Assembly (NCBI RefSeq): GCF_002201515.1
Contig: NZ_CP021421.1
Location: 1,054,001 to 1,118,000 of the forward strand
Direction: 5' to 3'
Source of the DNA: Muribaculum intestinale
GTDB lineage: Bacteria; Bacteroidota; Bacteroidia; Bacteroidales; Muribaculaceae
DNA: 64,000 nucleotides
Below are positions 8,029-16,603 of this stretch, in pieces (the stretch's first letter is position 1; each line of letters begins with the position of its first letter). Under the pieces are notes generated by a model. The model was not told the origin of the DNA and did no database searches. It worked only from the letters and a program-made list of their open reading frames with translations. Position numbers and translations under genes: made by a program.

Positions 8029-8070
8029 AGAAACTGGTTAAAATATCATCTACTACCATTTTTAAAACCC

Positions 8071-8105
8071 GCAGGCGCGCCCATCAAAAGGTGCGTCTGC
8101 TTTTT
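8071..8105 (+). terminator. Intrinsic terminator after fusA2
   Basis: GCAGGCGCGCC (8071-8081) pairs with GGTGCGTCTGC (8090-8100), allowing two G-U pairs, around an 8-base loop and is followed by TTTTT. It ends the fusA2 transcript and separates it from argF'. Confidence 0.8.
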
Positions 8106-8171
8106 GCATATATCCCATCCGCTCCATCACGAGAAATCATCTTGACTTCACCGCGTTACCGGCTTTTTTCG

Positions 8172-8179
8172 TATCTTTG
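8172..8179 (+). promoter_or_regulatory. Bacteroidetes -7 box upstream of argF'
   Basis: TATCTTTG matches the TAnnTTTG -7 consensus. A TTG at 8142-8144 lies 27 bases upstream, longer than the usual 19-21, so the -33 element is uncertain. Transcription would start near 8186 and give a leader of about 115 bases before the chosen argF' start. Confidence 0.5.
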
Positions 8180-8302
8180 CATAATGAAGCCATACAGACC
8201 GCCCTTACGAAAGGTCAATGACGTCACAGTCATTCATCCCGCGGACACTCCGCCAGGCTTCCATTGTTGAATATCAGAAGAATAACCCAAAAAGCAGAAA
8301 CT

Positions 8303-9256
8303 ATGCGCAATTTCATTTCAGTATCAGATATAGGTCCTCTTGACCGCGCTGTGGCCGAGGCCCTCGAAGTAAAAGCCAACCGCTTTGCCTACAAACATCT
8401 CGGTGAGAACCGCACGCTAATGATGATTTTCTTCAACTCATCGCTCCGCACGCGTCTCTCCACCCAGAAAGCGGCCCTCAATCTCGGCATGAATGTAATC
8501 GTGCTCGACGTCAACCAGGGCGCATGGAAACTCGAGACCGAACGCGGAGTCATCATGGACGGTGACAAGCCGGAGCACCTGCTTGAGGCAATCCCTGTGA
8601 TGGGATGCTACTGCGATATAATCGGTGTTCGCTCGTTCGCCCGATTCGAGTCGAAAGAAGATGACTATCAGGAGAAAGTCATCAACCAGTTCATACGCTA
8701 CTCAGAGCGCCCGGTATTCTCAATGGAGGCCGCGACACGCCACCCCCTCCAGTCGTTTGCCGACCTCATCACAATCGAAGAGCATAAGACCGTCGACCGA
8801 CCCAAAATAGTAATGACCTGGGCGCCTCACCCCAAAGCACTCCCGCAGGCTGTGCCCAACTCGTTTGCCGAATGGATGAACGCCACCGACTACGATTTCG
8901 TGATAACCCATCCGCGAGGCTACGAGCTCGACCCGAGATTTGTTGGCAACGCCAGAGTGGAATACGACCAGGACAAGGCTCTCGCCGGAGCCGACTTCGT
9001 ATATGCCAAAAACTGGAGCGCATTCGCCGACCCCGACTATGGAAAAGTCCTGTCAACCGACCGTTCATGGACTGTAACAGCTGAGAAGATGGCACTGACC
9101 AACAACGCATTCTTCATGCATTGTCTCCCCGTTCGCCGCAACATGATTGTAAGCGACGACGTCATCGAAGGGCCGCGCTCACTTGTAATCCCCGAAGCCG
9201 CCAACCGCGAAATTTCCGCCCAGGTGGTGCTGAAACGAATGCTCGAAGATCTTTAA
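8303..9256 (+). CDS. argF': N-succinyl-L-ornithine carbamoyltransferase
   Basis: Transfers the carbamoyl group from carbamoyl phosphate to N-succinylornithine in the succinylated arginine pathway of Bacteroidales. 317 residues from the ATG at 8303, which begins M-R-N-F-I-S and agrees with the known family start; an in-frame ATG at 8264 would add 13 unconserved residues. Carbamoyl-phosphate-binding S-S-L-R-T-R is at 46-51, H-P-L-Q near 160, and H-C-L-P-V-R-R near 277-283. Residue 90 in D-G-D-K-P is proline, the residue known in the Bacteroides fragilis enzyme to select succinyl over acetyl substrates. The channel gene follows after 15 bases, suggesting co-transcription. Assignment is strong. 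Confidence 0.93.
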   Translation: MRNFISVSDIGPLDRAVAEALEVKANRFAYKHLGENRTLMMIFFNSSLRTRLSTQKAALNLGMNVIVLDVNQGAWKLETERGVIMDGDKPEHLLEAIPVMGCYCDIIGVRSFARFESKEDDYQEKVINQFIRYSERPVFSMEAATRHPLQSFADLITIEEHKTVDRPKIVMTWAPHPKALPQAVPNSFAEWMNATDYDFVITHPRGYELDPRFVGNARVEYDQDKALAGADFVYAKNWSAFADPDYGKVLSTDRSWTVTAEKMALTNNAFFMHCLPVRRNMIVSDDVIEGPRSLVIPEAANREISAQVVLKRMLEDL

Positions 9257-9271
9257 CCGTCAATCGTTTAA

Positions 9272-10078
9272 ATGGCTACACATACACCTAAAGAAGTTAT
9301 CGACAAAGTAGCGGGCATCGGCGCGGCCAAGGCCGACCTCAGCTCAGGCCGCAACGGCACTTACGCCCGCTTCGCTCTCCTTACCATACTCGCCGGCGTA
9401 TATATCGCTTTCGGAGGAGTGCTATCAGTGATTCTCGGATTCGGATTCCCCGAAATCACAGCCGCAAACCCCGCCATGCAGAAGTTGCTGAGCGGTGCCG
9501 CGTTCCCCATAGGACTCATACTCGTGGTAGTGCTCGGTGCCGAACTGTTTACAGGCAACAACGCCATGCTCATGCCCTCATGGCTCATGAAGCGCTGCTC
9601 GGCGTGGGACATAATTGTAAACTGGACACTCGTCTATCTCGGCAACTTTGTCGGCGCTCTCCTTTTCGTGTATATGCTCGTATACCTTACCGGACTGCTA
9701 AGCCCCGAGCCCTACCATTCATCCATAATCGCTGTGGCGCAGGCCAAAGTATCGCTCCCCTGGCTCACCGCATTCCTACGAGGCATAGGTGCCAACTGGT
9801 GCGTATGCCTTGCCATATGGCTCGCCCTGTCCGCCAAAAGCTCCGGCGCGAAGATGTTCGGATGCTGGCTCCCGGTAATGGCTTTTGTAGTCCTCGGCTA
9901 CGAGCACTCTATCGCCAACATGTTCTTCATACCCGCGGCAATGCTTGAAGGAGCCGGAATCACCGTCTCTCAGATGATTGTCGACAACCTCATCCCCGTC
10001 ACCCTCGGCAATATTATCGGGGGAGCGCTGTTTGTGGGCTGTGTCCACGCCTATCTGCATCTCGACCACAAGAAATGA
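9272..10078 (+). CDS. Formate/nitrite transporter (FNT) family channel
   Basis: 268 residues with six predicted membrane spans and the FNT signatures: G-A-E-L-F-T-G-N-N-A near residue 89 and G-A-N-W-C-V-C-L-A near 172. The central-pore histidine is in G-Y-E-H-S-I-A-N-M-F near 210. It moves formate, nitrite or related monovalent anions across the inner membrane; which one cannot be told from sequence. The start 15 bases after argF' and the 4-base overlap with the next gene place it in the middle of a three-gene unit. Formate export would fit an anaerobic fermenter. The symbol focA is plausible but not certain. Confidence 0.88.
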   Translation: MATHTPKEVIDKVAGIGAAKADLSSGRNGTYARFALLTILAGVYIAFGGVLSVILGFGFPEITAANPAMQKLLSGAAFPIGLILVVVLGAELFTGNNAMLMPSWLMKRCSAWDIIVNWTLVYLGNFVGALLFVYMLVYLTGLLSPEPYHSSIIAVAQAKVSLPWLTAFLRGIGANWCVCLAIWLALSAKSSGAKMFGCWLPVMAFVVLGYEHSIANMFFIPAAMLEGAGITVSQMIVDNLIPVTLGNIIGGALFVGCVHAYLHLDHKK

Positions 10079-11886
10079 TGAAACCAATCCTGTCACGGCT
10101 GTTTCCGGCCGACATGTGGCGCGGACGCCTGTCTGTGCTCGTTGTCGCCGCGTTCCTCAAGCTCATCCTGTTCGACGTAGTGTGGTGCACAGGCACCACA
10201 TTCCGCGCCATGTCCGACATAGGCCTCTACCTCAACTCCCTGCTCGGGGCGCTCCTGCTGGTGCTCCCTTATATGGTGTCGCGCAGGTTCTGGATAGCCG
10301 TGACTGTACTGTTCCTGGCCGACGGCGTGCTCGTGGCCAATCTGATGTATTGCCGCACATATTTCACGGCTATACCCCTCGACAGCTATCTTCTCGCCGG
10401 AAATCTCTCCGACTTCACCGCAAGCGTGGCCGACTCGATGCGATGGCTCGACATACTGATTCCGCTTACCACAGTTGCGGCCTGGATAATCGGACGTCGC
10501 ATGCCGCGACGCTTCCCGCCACGGTCTACACTGCGCTACCTTGTCTGCCTCGCGGTCGCAGCGCTCCTCGCTGCCATAGCGGCCATGTGCCGCGGCGGAT
10601 TCCGTGCCCATTATTCGCGCCTGCAGGAGTCTTGCTACTACACCACATGCACCACACCGATATATACCGTAGGCGGCTCGGTCATGTACGATATCCTGAG
10701 CGGCAATTCACGCGCGCTCGACGAAGCCGGCCGCGCGCGCATCGACTCATGGATGGAGCAAAAAGAAAGACACCGCCCCCACCGCGCTCTCCCCGACTCC
10801 ATCGGCGTCCGCGACAACCTGGTGATTATACTGTGCGAATCGCTCGAAAGCTGGGTTATCGACCGCAAGGTCGACGGAGTGGAGATTACCCCCGTGCTCG
10901 ACTCTCTCATCGCCGACACCGCATCCACTCTCTATGCGCCCAACGTGCTGACTCAAGTCGCCGCCGGACGCTCAATCGACTGCCAGCTCCTCGTCAATGC
11001 CGGCATGCTGCCGATGCAGTCGAGCGTATATTCGATGCGCTATCCCCAGAACCGCTACTACACCCTCAACCGGGCCCTCGCTGAAAAAAACGGTGCACGC
11101 TCCTACATACTCACATGCGACAAGCCTATCGTGTGGAATCAGGAACCGATTGCTCGGGCATTCGGCATCGACACCCTCCTCACACGGTCATCCTGGCGCA
11201 ACGACGAGCTCGTTGGCAACCCCGCCAAACTGAGCGACGGCTCATTCATGCACCAGGCTGTAGAGAAAATGCAGGCCGGAGAAATATGGCCCGTCGGGGA
11301 AAACGCATTCCTACAGTTTGTGACATACTCCGGACACAACCCATTCCGACTCCCTGAGAATCTGCGCACGGTGACATTCTCCGACCGCTTCCCGGAGCGC
11401 ATGCGCGACTATATGATGATGGCACATTACACCGACAGTGCCATCGGCACCCTGCTATCATATCTGCGCTCGCGTCCCGACTACGACCGCACACTGATAG
11501 TGATTACAGGCGACCACGAAGGGCTCGCAATGGATCGAGCAGCCATTCTCGACAATCCCGACGCACGGGAAATAGTGTCGCCTGGACAATACACCCCGCT
11601 GATTGTAGTCAACTCCCCGGTAGGGGGACGATACGACGCCGTTCTCGGACAGGCCGACATATACCCCACCCTGCTCAACCTCATGCAACTCGACTCATAC
11701 CGGTGGAAAGGGATGGGCAACAGTATCCTCGACCCCTCCAAGGCCCCGTTTGCAATAAGTTCCATGACAGGCGAACTCGTCGGCGACACTACCGCAGTAT
11801 CTCCCGAAGCGCTCTCCAACATTCGCTCGGCCCGAGCCATATCCGACCTCATTATCTCCACCGACGCATTTGCCATCATGCCCTGA
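10075..11886 (+). CDS. LtaS-like membrane sulfatase-fold phosphotransferase
   Basis: 603 residues. About five transmembrane spans in residues 20-175 are followed by an extracytoplasmic alkaline-phosphatase/sulfatase fold, the layout of lipoteichoic acid synthases and phosphoethanolamine or phosphoglycerol transferases. Metal-site residues are visible: E255 in C-E-S-L-E-S-W, the catalytic nucleophile position S300 in A-G-R-S-I-D-C-Q, H421 in Y-S-G-H-N-P-F, and D480-H481 in T-G-D-H-E-G. Gram-positive LtaS uses threonine at the nucleophile position; serine here is conservative. As a Gram-negative, this organism has no lipoteichoic acid, so transfer of a phospho-headgroup to glycolipid, LPS or capsule is more likely. 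The ATG overlaps the stop of the channel gene, so translation is probably coupled. Confidence 0.8.
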   Translation: MMKPILSRLFPADMWRGRLSVLVVAAFLKLILFDVVWCTGTTFRAMSDIGLYLNSLLGALLLVLPYMVSRRFWIAVTVLFLADGVLVANLMYCRTYFTAIPLDSYLLAGNLSDFTASVADSMRWLDILIPLTTVAAWIIGRRMPRRFPPRSTLRYLVCLAVAALLAAIAAMCRGGFRAHYSRLQESCYYTTCTTPIYTVGGSVMYDILSGNSRALDEAGRARIDSWMEQKERHRPHRALPDSIGVRDNLVIILCESLESWVIDRKVDGVEITPVLDSLIADTASTLYAPNVLTQVAAGRSIDCQLLVNAGMLPMQSSVYSMRYPQNRYYTLNRALAEKNGARSYILTCDKPIVWNQEPIARAFGIDTLLTRSSWRNDELVGNPAKLSDGSFMHQAVEKMQAGEIWPVGENAFLQFVTYSGHNPFRLPENLRTVTFSDRFPERMRDYMMMAHYTDSAIGTLLSYLRSRPDYDRTLIVITGDHEGLAMDRAAILDNPDAREIVSPGQYTPLIVVNSPVGGRYDAVLGQADIYPTLLNLMQLDSYRWKGMGNSILDPSKAPFAISSMTGELVGDTTAVSPEALSNIRSARAISDLIISTDAFAIMP

Positions 11887-11929
11887 CATAACGGCATATG
11901 CATCGAAGAAGGCCTCACACCCACAACCC

Positions 11930-12060
11930 AACGCGTTAGCGCACAGCCCCTTTTGGAGCGTCCACAACGTTAGCCTATGGTAAGAGCCGCGTTAGCGGTT
12001 CGCAACCATAGGTCGCTGTCCCTCCCCCGAATGCCTAGCGTAGCCCGGCGACTTTACACC
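11930..12060 (+). repeat. Structured repeat, copy a
   Basis: About 130 bases shared with five other copies in 11.9-16.8 kb. The order is: CGCGTTAGCG, a GC-rich hairpin around CAGCCCC, CAACGTTAG, an outer stem CCTATGGT (11974-11981) pairing with ACCATAGG (12005-12012), an inner stem GAGCCGC/GCGGTTC, and a pyrimidine run ending in AATGCCTAGCGTAGCCCGGC. It lies between the LtaS-like gene and duplicated gene 1. Confidence 0.8.
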
Positions 12061-12149
12061 AACCCACCCACCAACATCACCATAACCCGCCGCCCCGGTC
12101 CCATCCCCAACTGCACCCCGTACCGGCGTGTTAAATATCCATAATCGGC

Positions 12150-12180
12150 TTGCGATAATCTTGATTTCATGCTATCTTGC
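12150..12180 (+). promoter_or_regulatory. Promoter of duplicated gene 1
   Basis: TTG (12150-12152), 20 bases, then TATCTTGC (12173-12180), close to the Bacteroidetes TTTG-N19/20-TAnnTTTG pattern. Transcription would begin near 12187, which excludes the upstream in-frame ATG at 12177 and supports the start at 12273. The same arrangement is found in front of duplicated gene 2. A CCATGGAAAT...ATTCCATGG dyad follows in the leader. Confidence 0.6.
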
Positions 12181-12272
12181 AAAAATTATCGATGGGAGCC
12201 ATGGAAATCACTTACAAATCGAAATTCCATGGAAACACCTATCTATCTCACCAATCTGTCGAAAGTCCGCGT

Positions 12273-13823
12273 ATGAATCCCTGCATTAAATCCATCCTCG
12301 CCACCGCAATTGCCGCATCGGCGGCACTGACACCCGCCAATGCCGGGCAACTGAAAATCACCGTCGACTCAGCGCGACATGTGGTCATAATCCCCGCCGT
12401 AGAGGGTGGCGCCGACGTGGCCGTGGCCATAGTCGACGGTCGTATATCGTCGCCCGACACCACAGTCACCATTGCATCACAGCTGCTGATGCAGAACGAC
12501 CTGCACGGACATGTCGAGGATGCGGCATGGTATCTGCGCACCCCTCGACGTGAGGCCGACCCTGCCGCCGACGCTCTGATGCTGACTCAGGGATGGACAC
12601 GCTACGACATGCCGGCGGCAATTCGCGGCGAAATCAACGACTCACTCCCCTACCCGCTGGAAATCGGAGCCCAGCTCGACGGAGTAATCCGCTCCAAATG
12701 GCGCGGAAAGCCACTGGCAGGAGTCACGGCCAACGTGCTTGCACCGCGCATGGCCGACGGTGCATCGGCCGTCACCGACTCCCTCGGGCGCTTCCACATC
12801 ACCGGAATCGAATGGGCCGACTCTACATTCTTTGTAATCAGCGCCATGAACTCAAAGGGAAAACTCGAAGAAAACATTCATCCCGACTTCGATTCATTCC
12901 CAACTATAGACATTCTCCCCGAATCGCAGTCAATAGCCGAATCGTTCGCCGCTCTCGACGAAGACCCCGACCGATGGGACAACTACGTGGCCCGACTCAA
13001 CTCATCTCCGCAGGGAATGCAAATCTCACTACGCGAGGTCGTGGTCCGCGCCACCAAAAAGCGCGAAGGGGCCAACGCCATCGACTATCTTGCCTCCGTC
13101 TATATACGCCCCGACGATGACAAAGATATCCGTTCATATGAAGAAGCCGTCACTCACATCCCCGGTGTTAACGTGATAAATGACAGATTAATGTATCATC
13201 AAACCCCAGTTTCCGTATGGGTTGACGGTCGCTATCTTGGATCTGCCGATGCACAGACCAGGATTCGCAAAAGTGGAGCGTCTCTTCGCACAAGAAAGAT
13301 GAATACCACATCTCAACAAACATATGGCATTGGTGGTACTTCTCCTTTAGATTTAAATGAGACTACTGCTTATAATGGCAATTCTTATAATAATCTATAT
13401 GATATCGGATTGTTCACAAATAACTTAAAACTTATCGATTTAGAGAACATGTACCCATTCGCTGATAATGAATCAGTTGCATATATTCCCCCACATCTTT
13501 CAGTATTATTTAAAAATGGAGCCAATACAGATGGGGGCGTTTTAAATATAAAGACTAAACATCCCGGCAAAATATCAAACACCTTGTCTCCTGAATTCCG
13601 AACTATATCTCCGCTCGGCTACCAGAGGCGAAAAAAATTCTACGCTCCCGCGTACACACCCGAAGGTATTCCGGAGGGCGAGACCGGTGCCACCTTACAA
13701 TGGCTCCCTGCTGTCGACCTCACGCAATCAGTAGAGCTACCCCTCCCCGCCAACATCTCCTCATCCGAAATCGCGGTAGCCGTCGAGGGCCTCACACCGC
13801 AAGGCTCGGTCATCTCCAATTAG
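12273..13823 (+). CDS. Secreted carboxypeptidase-regulatory/TonB-plug-like protein, duplicated gene 1
   Basis: 516 residues from the ATG at 12273. The start is chosen because a signal peptide follows (M-N-P-C-I-K...A-N-A-G) and the predicted promoter overlaps the upstream ATG. Residues 40-110 resemble the macroglobulin-like part of large Bacteroidales envelope proteins (L-M-L-T-Q-G-W-T-R-Y-D near 105-115); residues 125-190 form a carboxypeptidase regulatory-like beta domain; residues about 250-320 resemble a TonB receptor plug (L-R-E-V-V-V...I-P-G-V-N-V...V-W-V-D-G-R-Y); the C-terminus has the L-G-Y-Q-R-R-K-K-F-Y block. No beta barrel follows, so it is not a transporter; it looks like the C-terminal half of the larger (about 850-residue) family with its own signal peptide. 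The middle section is AT-rich. Function unknown. Confidence 0.72.
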   Translation: MNPCIKSILATAIAASAALTPANAGQLKITVDSARHVVIIPAVEGGADVAVAIVDGRISSPDTTVTIASQLLMQNDLHGHVEDAAWYLRTPRREADPAADALMLTQGWTRYDMPAAIRGEINDSLPYPLEIGAQLDGVIRSKWRGKPLAGVTANVLAPRMADGASAVTDSLGRFHITGIEWADSTFFVISAMNSKGKLEENIHPDFDSFPTIDILPESQSIAESFAALDEDPDRWDNYVARLNSSPQGMQISLREVVVRATKKREGANAIDYLASVYIRPDDDKDIRSYEEAVTHIPGVNVINDRLMYHQTPVSVWVDGRYLGSADAQTRIRKSGASLRTRKMNTTSQQTYGIGGTSPLDLNETTAYNGNSYNNLYDIGLFTNNLKLIDLENMYPFADNESVAYIPPHLSVLFKNGANTDGGVLNIKTKHPGKISNTLSPEFRTISPLGYQRRKKFYAPAYTPEGIPEGETGATLQWLPAVDLTQSVELPLPANISSSEIAVAVEGLTPQGSVISN

Positions 13824-13965
13824 CGAAATAGTCGCCGGGCTACGCCGGGCATTCCGAGGATGGGGACACCACAATCCTATGGCTGCGAACCGCTAACGCG
13901 GCTCTTACCATAGGCTAACGTTGTGAACGCCCCCAGAGGGGCTGTACGCTAATGCGTTGGGTTGC
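13824..13965 (-). repeat. Structured repeat, copy b (inverted)
   Basis: Same element as copy a in the opposite orientation, starting at the stop codon of duplicated gene 1. Outer stem arms CCTATGG (13876-13882) and CCATAGG (13908-13914) enclose the inner stem. Partial repeat material (CAGCCGTGCGCTAACGC) follows to about 14030. Confidence 0.8.
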
Positions 13966-14074
13966 CAATGTATCCAAAACGTAATACGAATTGTGAACGA
14001 CCACAAAACAGCCGTGCGCTAACGCATCCGCATGTCATTAACTCCTATTCCCCATCCGGCTCACACCCACAACT
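13966..14074. repeat. Partial repeat fragments
   Basis: Contains GCCGTGCGCTAACGC at about 14011-14025 and a CATCCGCATGTCATTAACTC block that recurs at about 16379-16398. No coding potential is visible. Together with copies b and c it fills the 570 bases between the duplicated genes. Confidence 0.55.
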
Positions 14075-14200
14075 CCCCGCGTTAGCGCATAGCCCCTTTT
14101 GGGGCGTCCACAACGTTAGCCCCACCCAAGAGCCGCCATAGCGGTTCACAGGGTGGGGTTAGTCCCCCTCCCCCGAAATGCCCGGCGTAGCCCGGCGACT
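14075..14200 (+). repeat. Structured repeat, copy c
   Basis: Forward copy. Here the outer stem is CCCCACCC (14120-14127) with GGGTGGGG (14151-14158), a different sequence from copies a, b and d but again fully complementary. The inner stem and the AATGCCCGGCGTAGCCCGGCG tail are conserved. Confidence 0.8.
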
Positions 14201-14267
14201 GAACACCATCCCAGCCCCCAACATCCCCTCATGCCCCGTACCGACGTGTTAAATATCCATAATCTAA

Positions 14268-14298
14268 TTGCAATAATCTTGATTTTATGCTATCTTGC
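14268..14298 (+). promoter_or_regulatory. Promoter of duplicated gene 2
   Basis: TTG (14268-14270), 20 bases, TATCTTGC (14291-14298), identical in layout to the promoter at 12150-12180. The 100-base leader that follows is nearly the same in both genes, so both should be expressed alike. Confidence 0.6.
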
Positions 14299-14393
14299 GA
14301 AAACTATCGATGAGATCCATGGAAATCACTTACAAATCGAAATTCCATGGAAACGCCTATATATATACTCACCAATCTGTCGAAAGTCCGCGT

Positions 14394-16019
14394 ATGAATC
14401 CCTACATTAAATCCATCCTTGCCACCGCAATTGCCGCATCGGCGGCACTGACACCCGCCAACGCCGGGCAACTGAAAATCACCGTCGACTCAGCGCGCCA
14501 TGTGGTCATAATCCCTGCCGTGGAGGGTGGAGCCGACGTGGCCGTGTCCATCGTCGACGGTCGTATATCGTCGCCCGACACCACAGTCACCATCGCATCG
14601 CAGCTGCTGATGCAGAACGACTTGCGCGGACATGTCGAGGATGCCGCATGGTATCTGCGCACACCGCGCCGTGAGGCCGACCCCGCCGCCGACGCTCTGA
14701 TGCTGACTCAGGGATGGACACGCTACGACATGCCGGCGGCAATTCGCGGCGAAATCAACGACTCACTCCCCTACCCGCTGGAAATCGGAGCCCAGCTCGA
14801 CGGAGTAATCCGCTCGAAATGGCGCGGAAAGCCACTGGCAGGAGTCACGGCCAACGTGCTCGCACCGCGCATGGCCGACGGTGCATCGGCCGTCACCGAC
14901 TCCCTCGGGCGCTTCCACATCACCGGAATCGAATGGGCAGATGGCACATATTTTGTAATCGGAGCAGTCAACAAAAAAGGATATTTCGAAGAAAACATCT
15001 ATCCCGATTTCGATAGTTATCCCGAAGTCACGGCTCTACCTCAGAAGCAGTTGAGAACATCGGCGGAATCTGATGAGAAACAGTCATCCGAGGAGTATAT
15101 AGCGCGCATAAAGTCATCCATCCAAGGCATGCATGTCGCTCTTCAGGAGGTGGTCGTCCACGGAAAAAGCCGCCACAAAGGTGAGAATATAATTGAGCGA
15201 CTTTCTTATATGACAGTCCGTCCCGGCGAGGATGACAACATACTCTGCTATGCCGATGCCGTGGCCAATGTGCCAGGCATAAACATCGTCGGTAACATTC
15301 TCATGCATCATCAAGTACCGGTAAGCATCTGGGTCGATGGCCGTTACATAGGATATTATATAGATCCGAAACAAATTGTACAGAACATATTTGGCAACGG
15401 TAACTCAGATTGGATTAATCGTGAGAACAACAAGATTCTGCAATCCAAAAATGATAATGGTGGAAATTCTGTGACCTCATCATCAAAACCTCTTATTTAT
15501 AAAGGCCTCGGAGAGTATTCTGCAAAAATTGCAGAAAATGCATTAAATTCCAATAACACTAGAACAGCATCATCGGATAATTCTGAGAATAGCAACCATA
15601 GTGACAGAATATCTTTATCAGAACTTGAGTCAATGTACCCATTTCTTAACAACGAATCAGTTTCTTACGTACCGCCTCATTTGTCTGTTCTTTTTAGTCC
15701 TGGAGGAGGAAACATAATGGACAAAACAGGAGGTATACTAAGTATAAATACAAAATGCCCTGGAAAACTGCATCGCAAATTACCTAGAGAATTCAATCTC
15801 ATTACTCCTCTTGGCTACCAAAAGCGCAAAAAATTCTATACCCCTGCGTACACTCTCGAGGGTATTCCTAAGGACGATACCGGCGCCACCCTACAATGGC
15901 TACCGATTGTCGACCTCACGCAATTGGTAGAACTCCCTATCCCCGCCAATATCTCCCCATCCGAAATCACAGTATCCGTCGAGGGCCTCACTCCGCAAGG
16001 CTCAATCATCTCCAATTAG
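14394..16019 (+). CDS. Secreted carboxypeptidase-regulatory/TonB-plug-like protein, duplicated gene 2
   Basis: 541 residues from the ATG at 14394, equivalent to the start of duplicated gene 1. Residues 1 to about 181 differ from gene 1 at only three positions (ending at G-I-E-W-A-D). Beyond that the sequences diverge abruptly, with a different, AT-rich and serine/asparagine-rich middle part (about residues 330-430), and then converge again over the last 75 residues (about three quarters identical), from L-G-Y-Q to the S-N terminus. The plug-like block (L-Q-E-V-V-V-H-G...V-P-G-I-N-I-V...I-W-V-D-G-R-Y) is kept. The pattern suggests tandem duplication followed by replacement of the middle. Exported or periplasmic by its signal peptide; function unknown. 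Confidence 0.72.
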   Translation: MNPYIKSILATAIAASAALTPANAGQLKITVDSARHVVIIPAVEGGADVAVSIVDGRISSPDTTVTIASQLLMQNDLRGHVEDAAWYLRTPRREADPAADALMLTQGWTRYDMPAAIRGEINDSLPYPLEIGAQLDGVIRSKWRGKPLAGVTANVLAPRMADGASAVTDSLGRFHITGIEWADGTYFVIGAVNKKGYFEENIYPDFDSYPEVTALPQKQLRTSAESDEKQSSEEYIARIKSSIQGMHVALQEVVVHGKSRHKGENIIERLSYMTVRPGEDDNILCYADAVANVPGINIVGNILMHHQVPVSIWVDGRYIGYYIDPKQIVQNIFGNGNSDWINRENNKILQSKNDNGGNSVTSSSKPLIYKGLGEYSAKIAENALNSNNTRTASSDNSENSNHSDRISLSELESMYPFLNNESVSYVPPHLSVLFSPGGGNIMDKTGGILSINTKCPGKLHRKLPREFNLITPLGYQKRKKFYTPAYTLEGIPKDDTGATLQWLPIVDLTQLVELPIPANISPSEITVSVEGLTPQGSIISN

Positions 16020-16160
16020 CGAAATAGTCGCCGGGCTACGCCGGGCATTCCGAGGATGGGGACACCACAATCCTATGGCTGCGAACCGCTAACGCGGCTT
16101 TTACCATAGGCTAACGTTGTAGACGCCCCCAGAGGGGCTGTGCGCTAACGCGTTGGGTTG
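16020..16160 (-). repeat. Structured repeat, copy d (inverted)
   Basis: Nearly identical to copy b and at the same place relative to its gene, beginning at the stop codon of duplicated gene 2. Outer stem of the CCTATGG/CCATAGG type. The repeat was therefore part of the duplicated unit. Confidence 0.8.
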
Positions 16161-16424
16161 CCAATGTATACAAAACGAAATACAGATTGTGAACAGCCAC
16201 AAAAACAGCCGTGCGCTAACGCGGGGAGTTGCAGCTGCAACAAAATCATATCACCAAACAATCATGCATTTAACATTAGTCGCCTGTGTAACACTATCTT
16301 ATATATTATCCCAATTTCCGCACCACACACCCTCATCCGGCTCCATCCATAAATCTCCACGTTAGCACATAGCCCAAGCATCCGCATGTCATTAACTCCT
16401 ATACCCCATCCGGCTCACATCCAC
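16161..16424. repeat. Partial repeats and AT-rich filler
   Basis: Holds fragments of the structured repeat (for example GCCGTGCGCTAACGCGGGGAGTTG at about 16209-16232, described here by position and key bases) and a second copy of the CATCCGCATGTCATTAACTC block. The small open frames here are repeat-derived. No gene is supported. Confidence 0.5.
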
Positions 16425-16555
16425 AACTCCCCGCGTTAGCGCACAGCCCCTCTGGGGGCGTCAACAATGTTAGCCCCACCCAAGAGCCGCATTAGCGGTT
16501 CGCAGGGTGGGGTTGGCCCCCTCCCCCCCGAATGCCCGGCGTAGCCCGGCGACTG
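16425..16555 (+). repeat. Structured repeat, copy e
   Basis: Forward copy with the CCCCACC/GGGTGGGG outer stem, inner stem GAGCCGC/GCGGTTC and the AATGCCCGGCGTAGCCCGGCG tail. Confidence 0.8.
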
Positions 16556-16603
16556 AACACCATCCCAACCACCAATACCAACATACCATCCCGGCTCACA
16601 TCC

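Noticed and set aside
8186..8240. ArgR-type operator near TGACGTCA (8218-8225)
   Set aside because: The palindrome does not match an ARG box and a single 8-base dyad is weak evidence.
12177..12272. Upstream start codon for duplicated gene 1
   Set aside because: It overlaps the -7 box, and a signal peptide begins only at 12273; the same holds for 14295 versus 14394.
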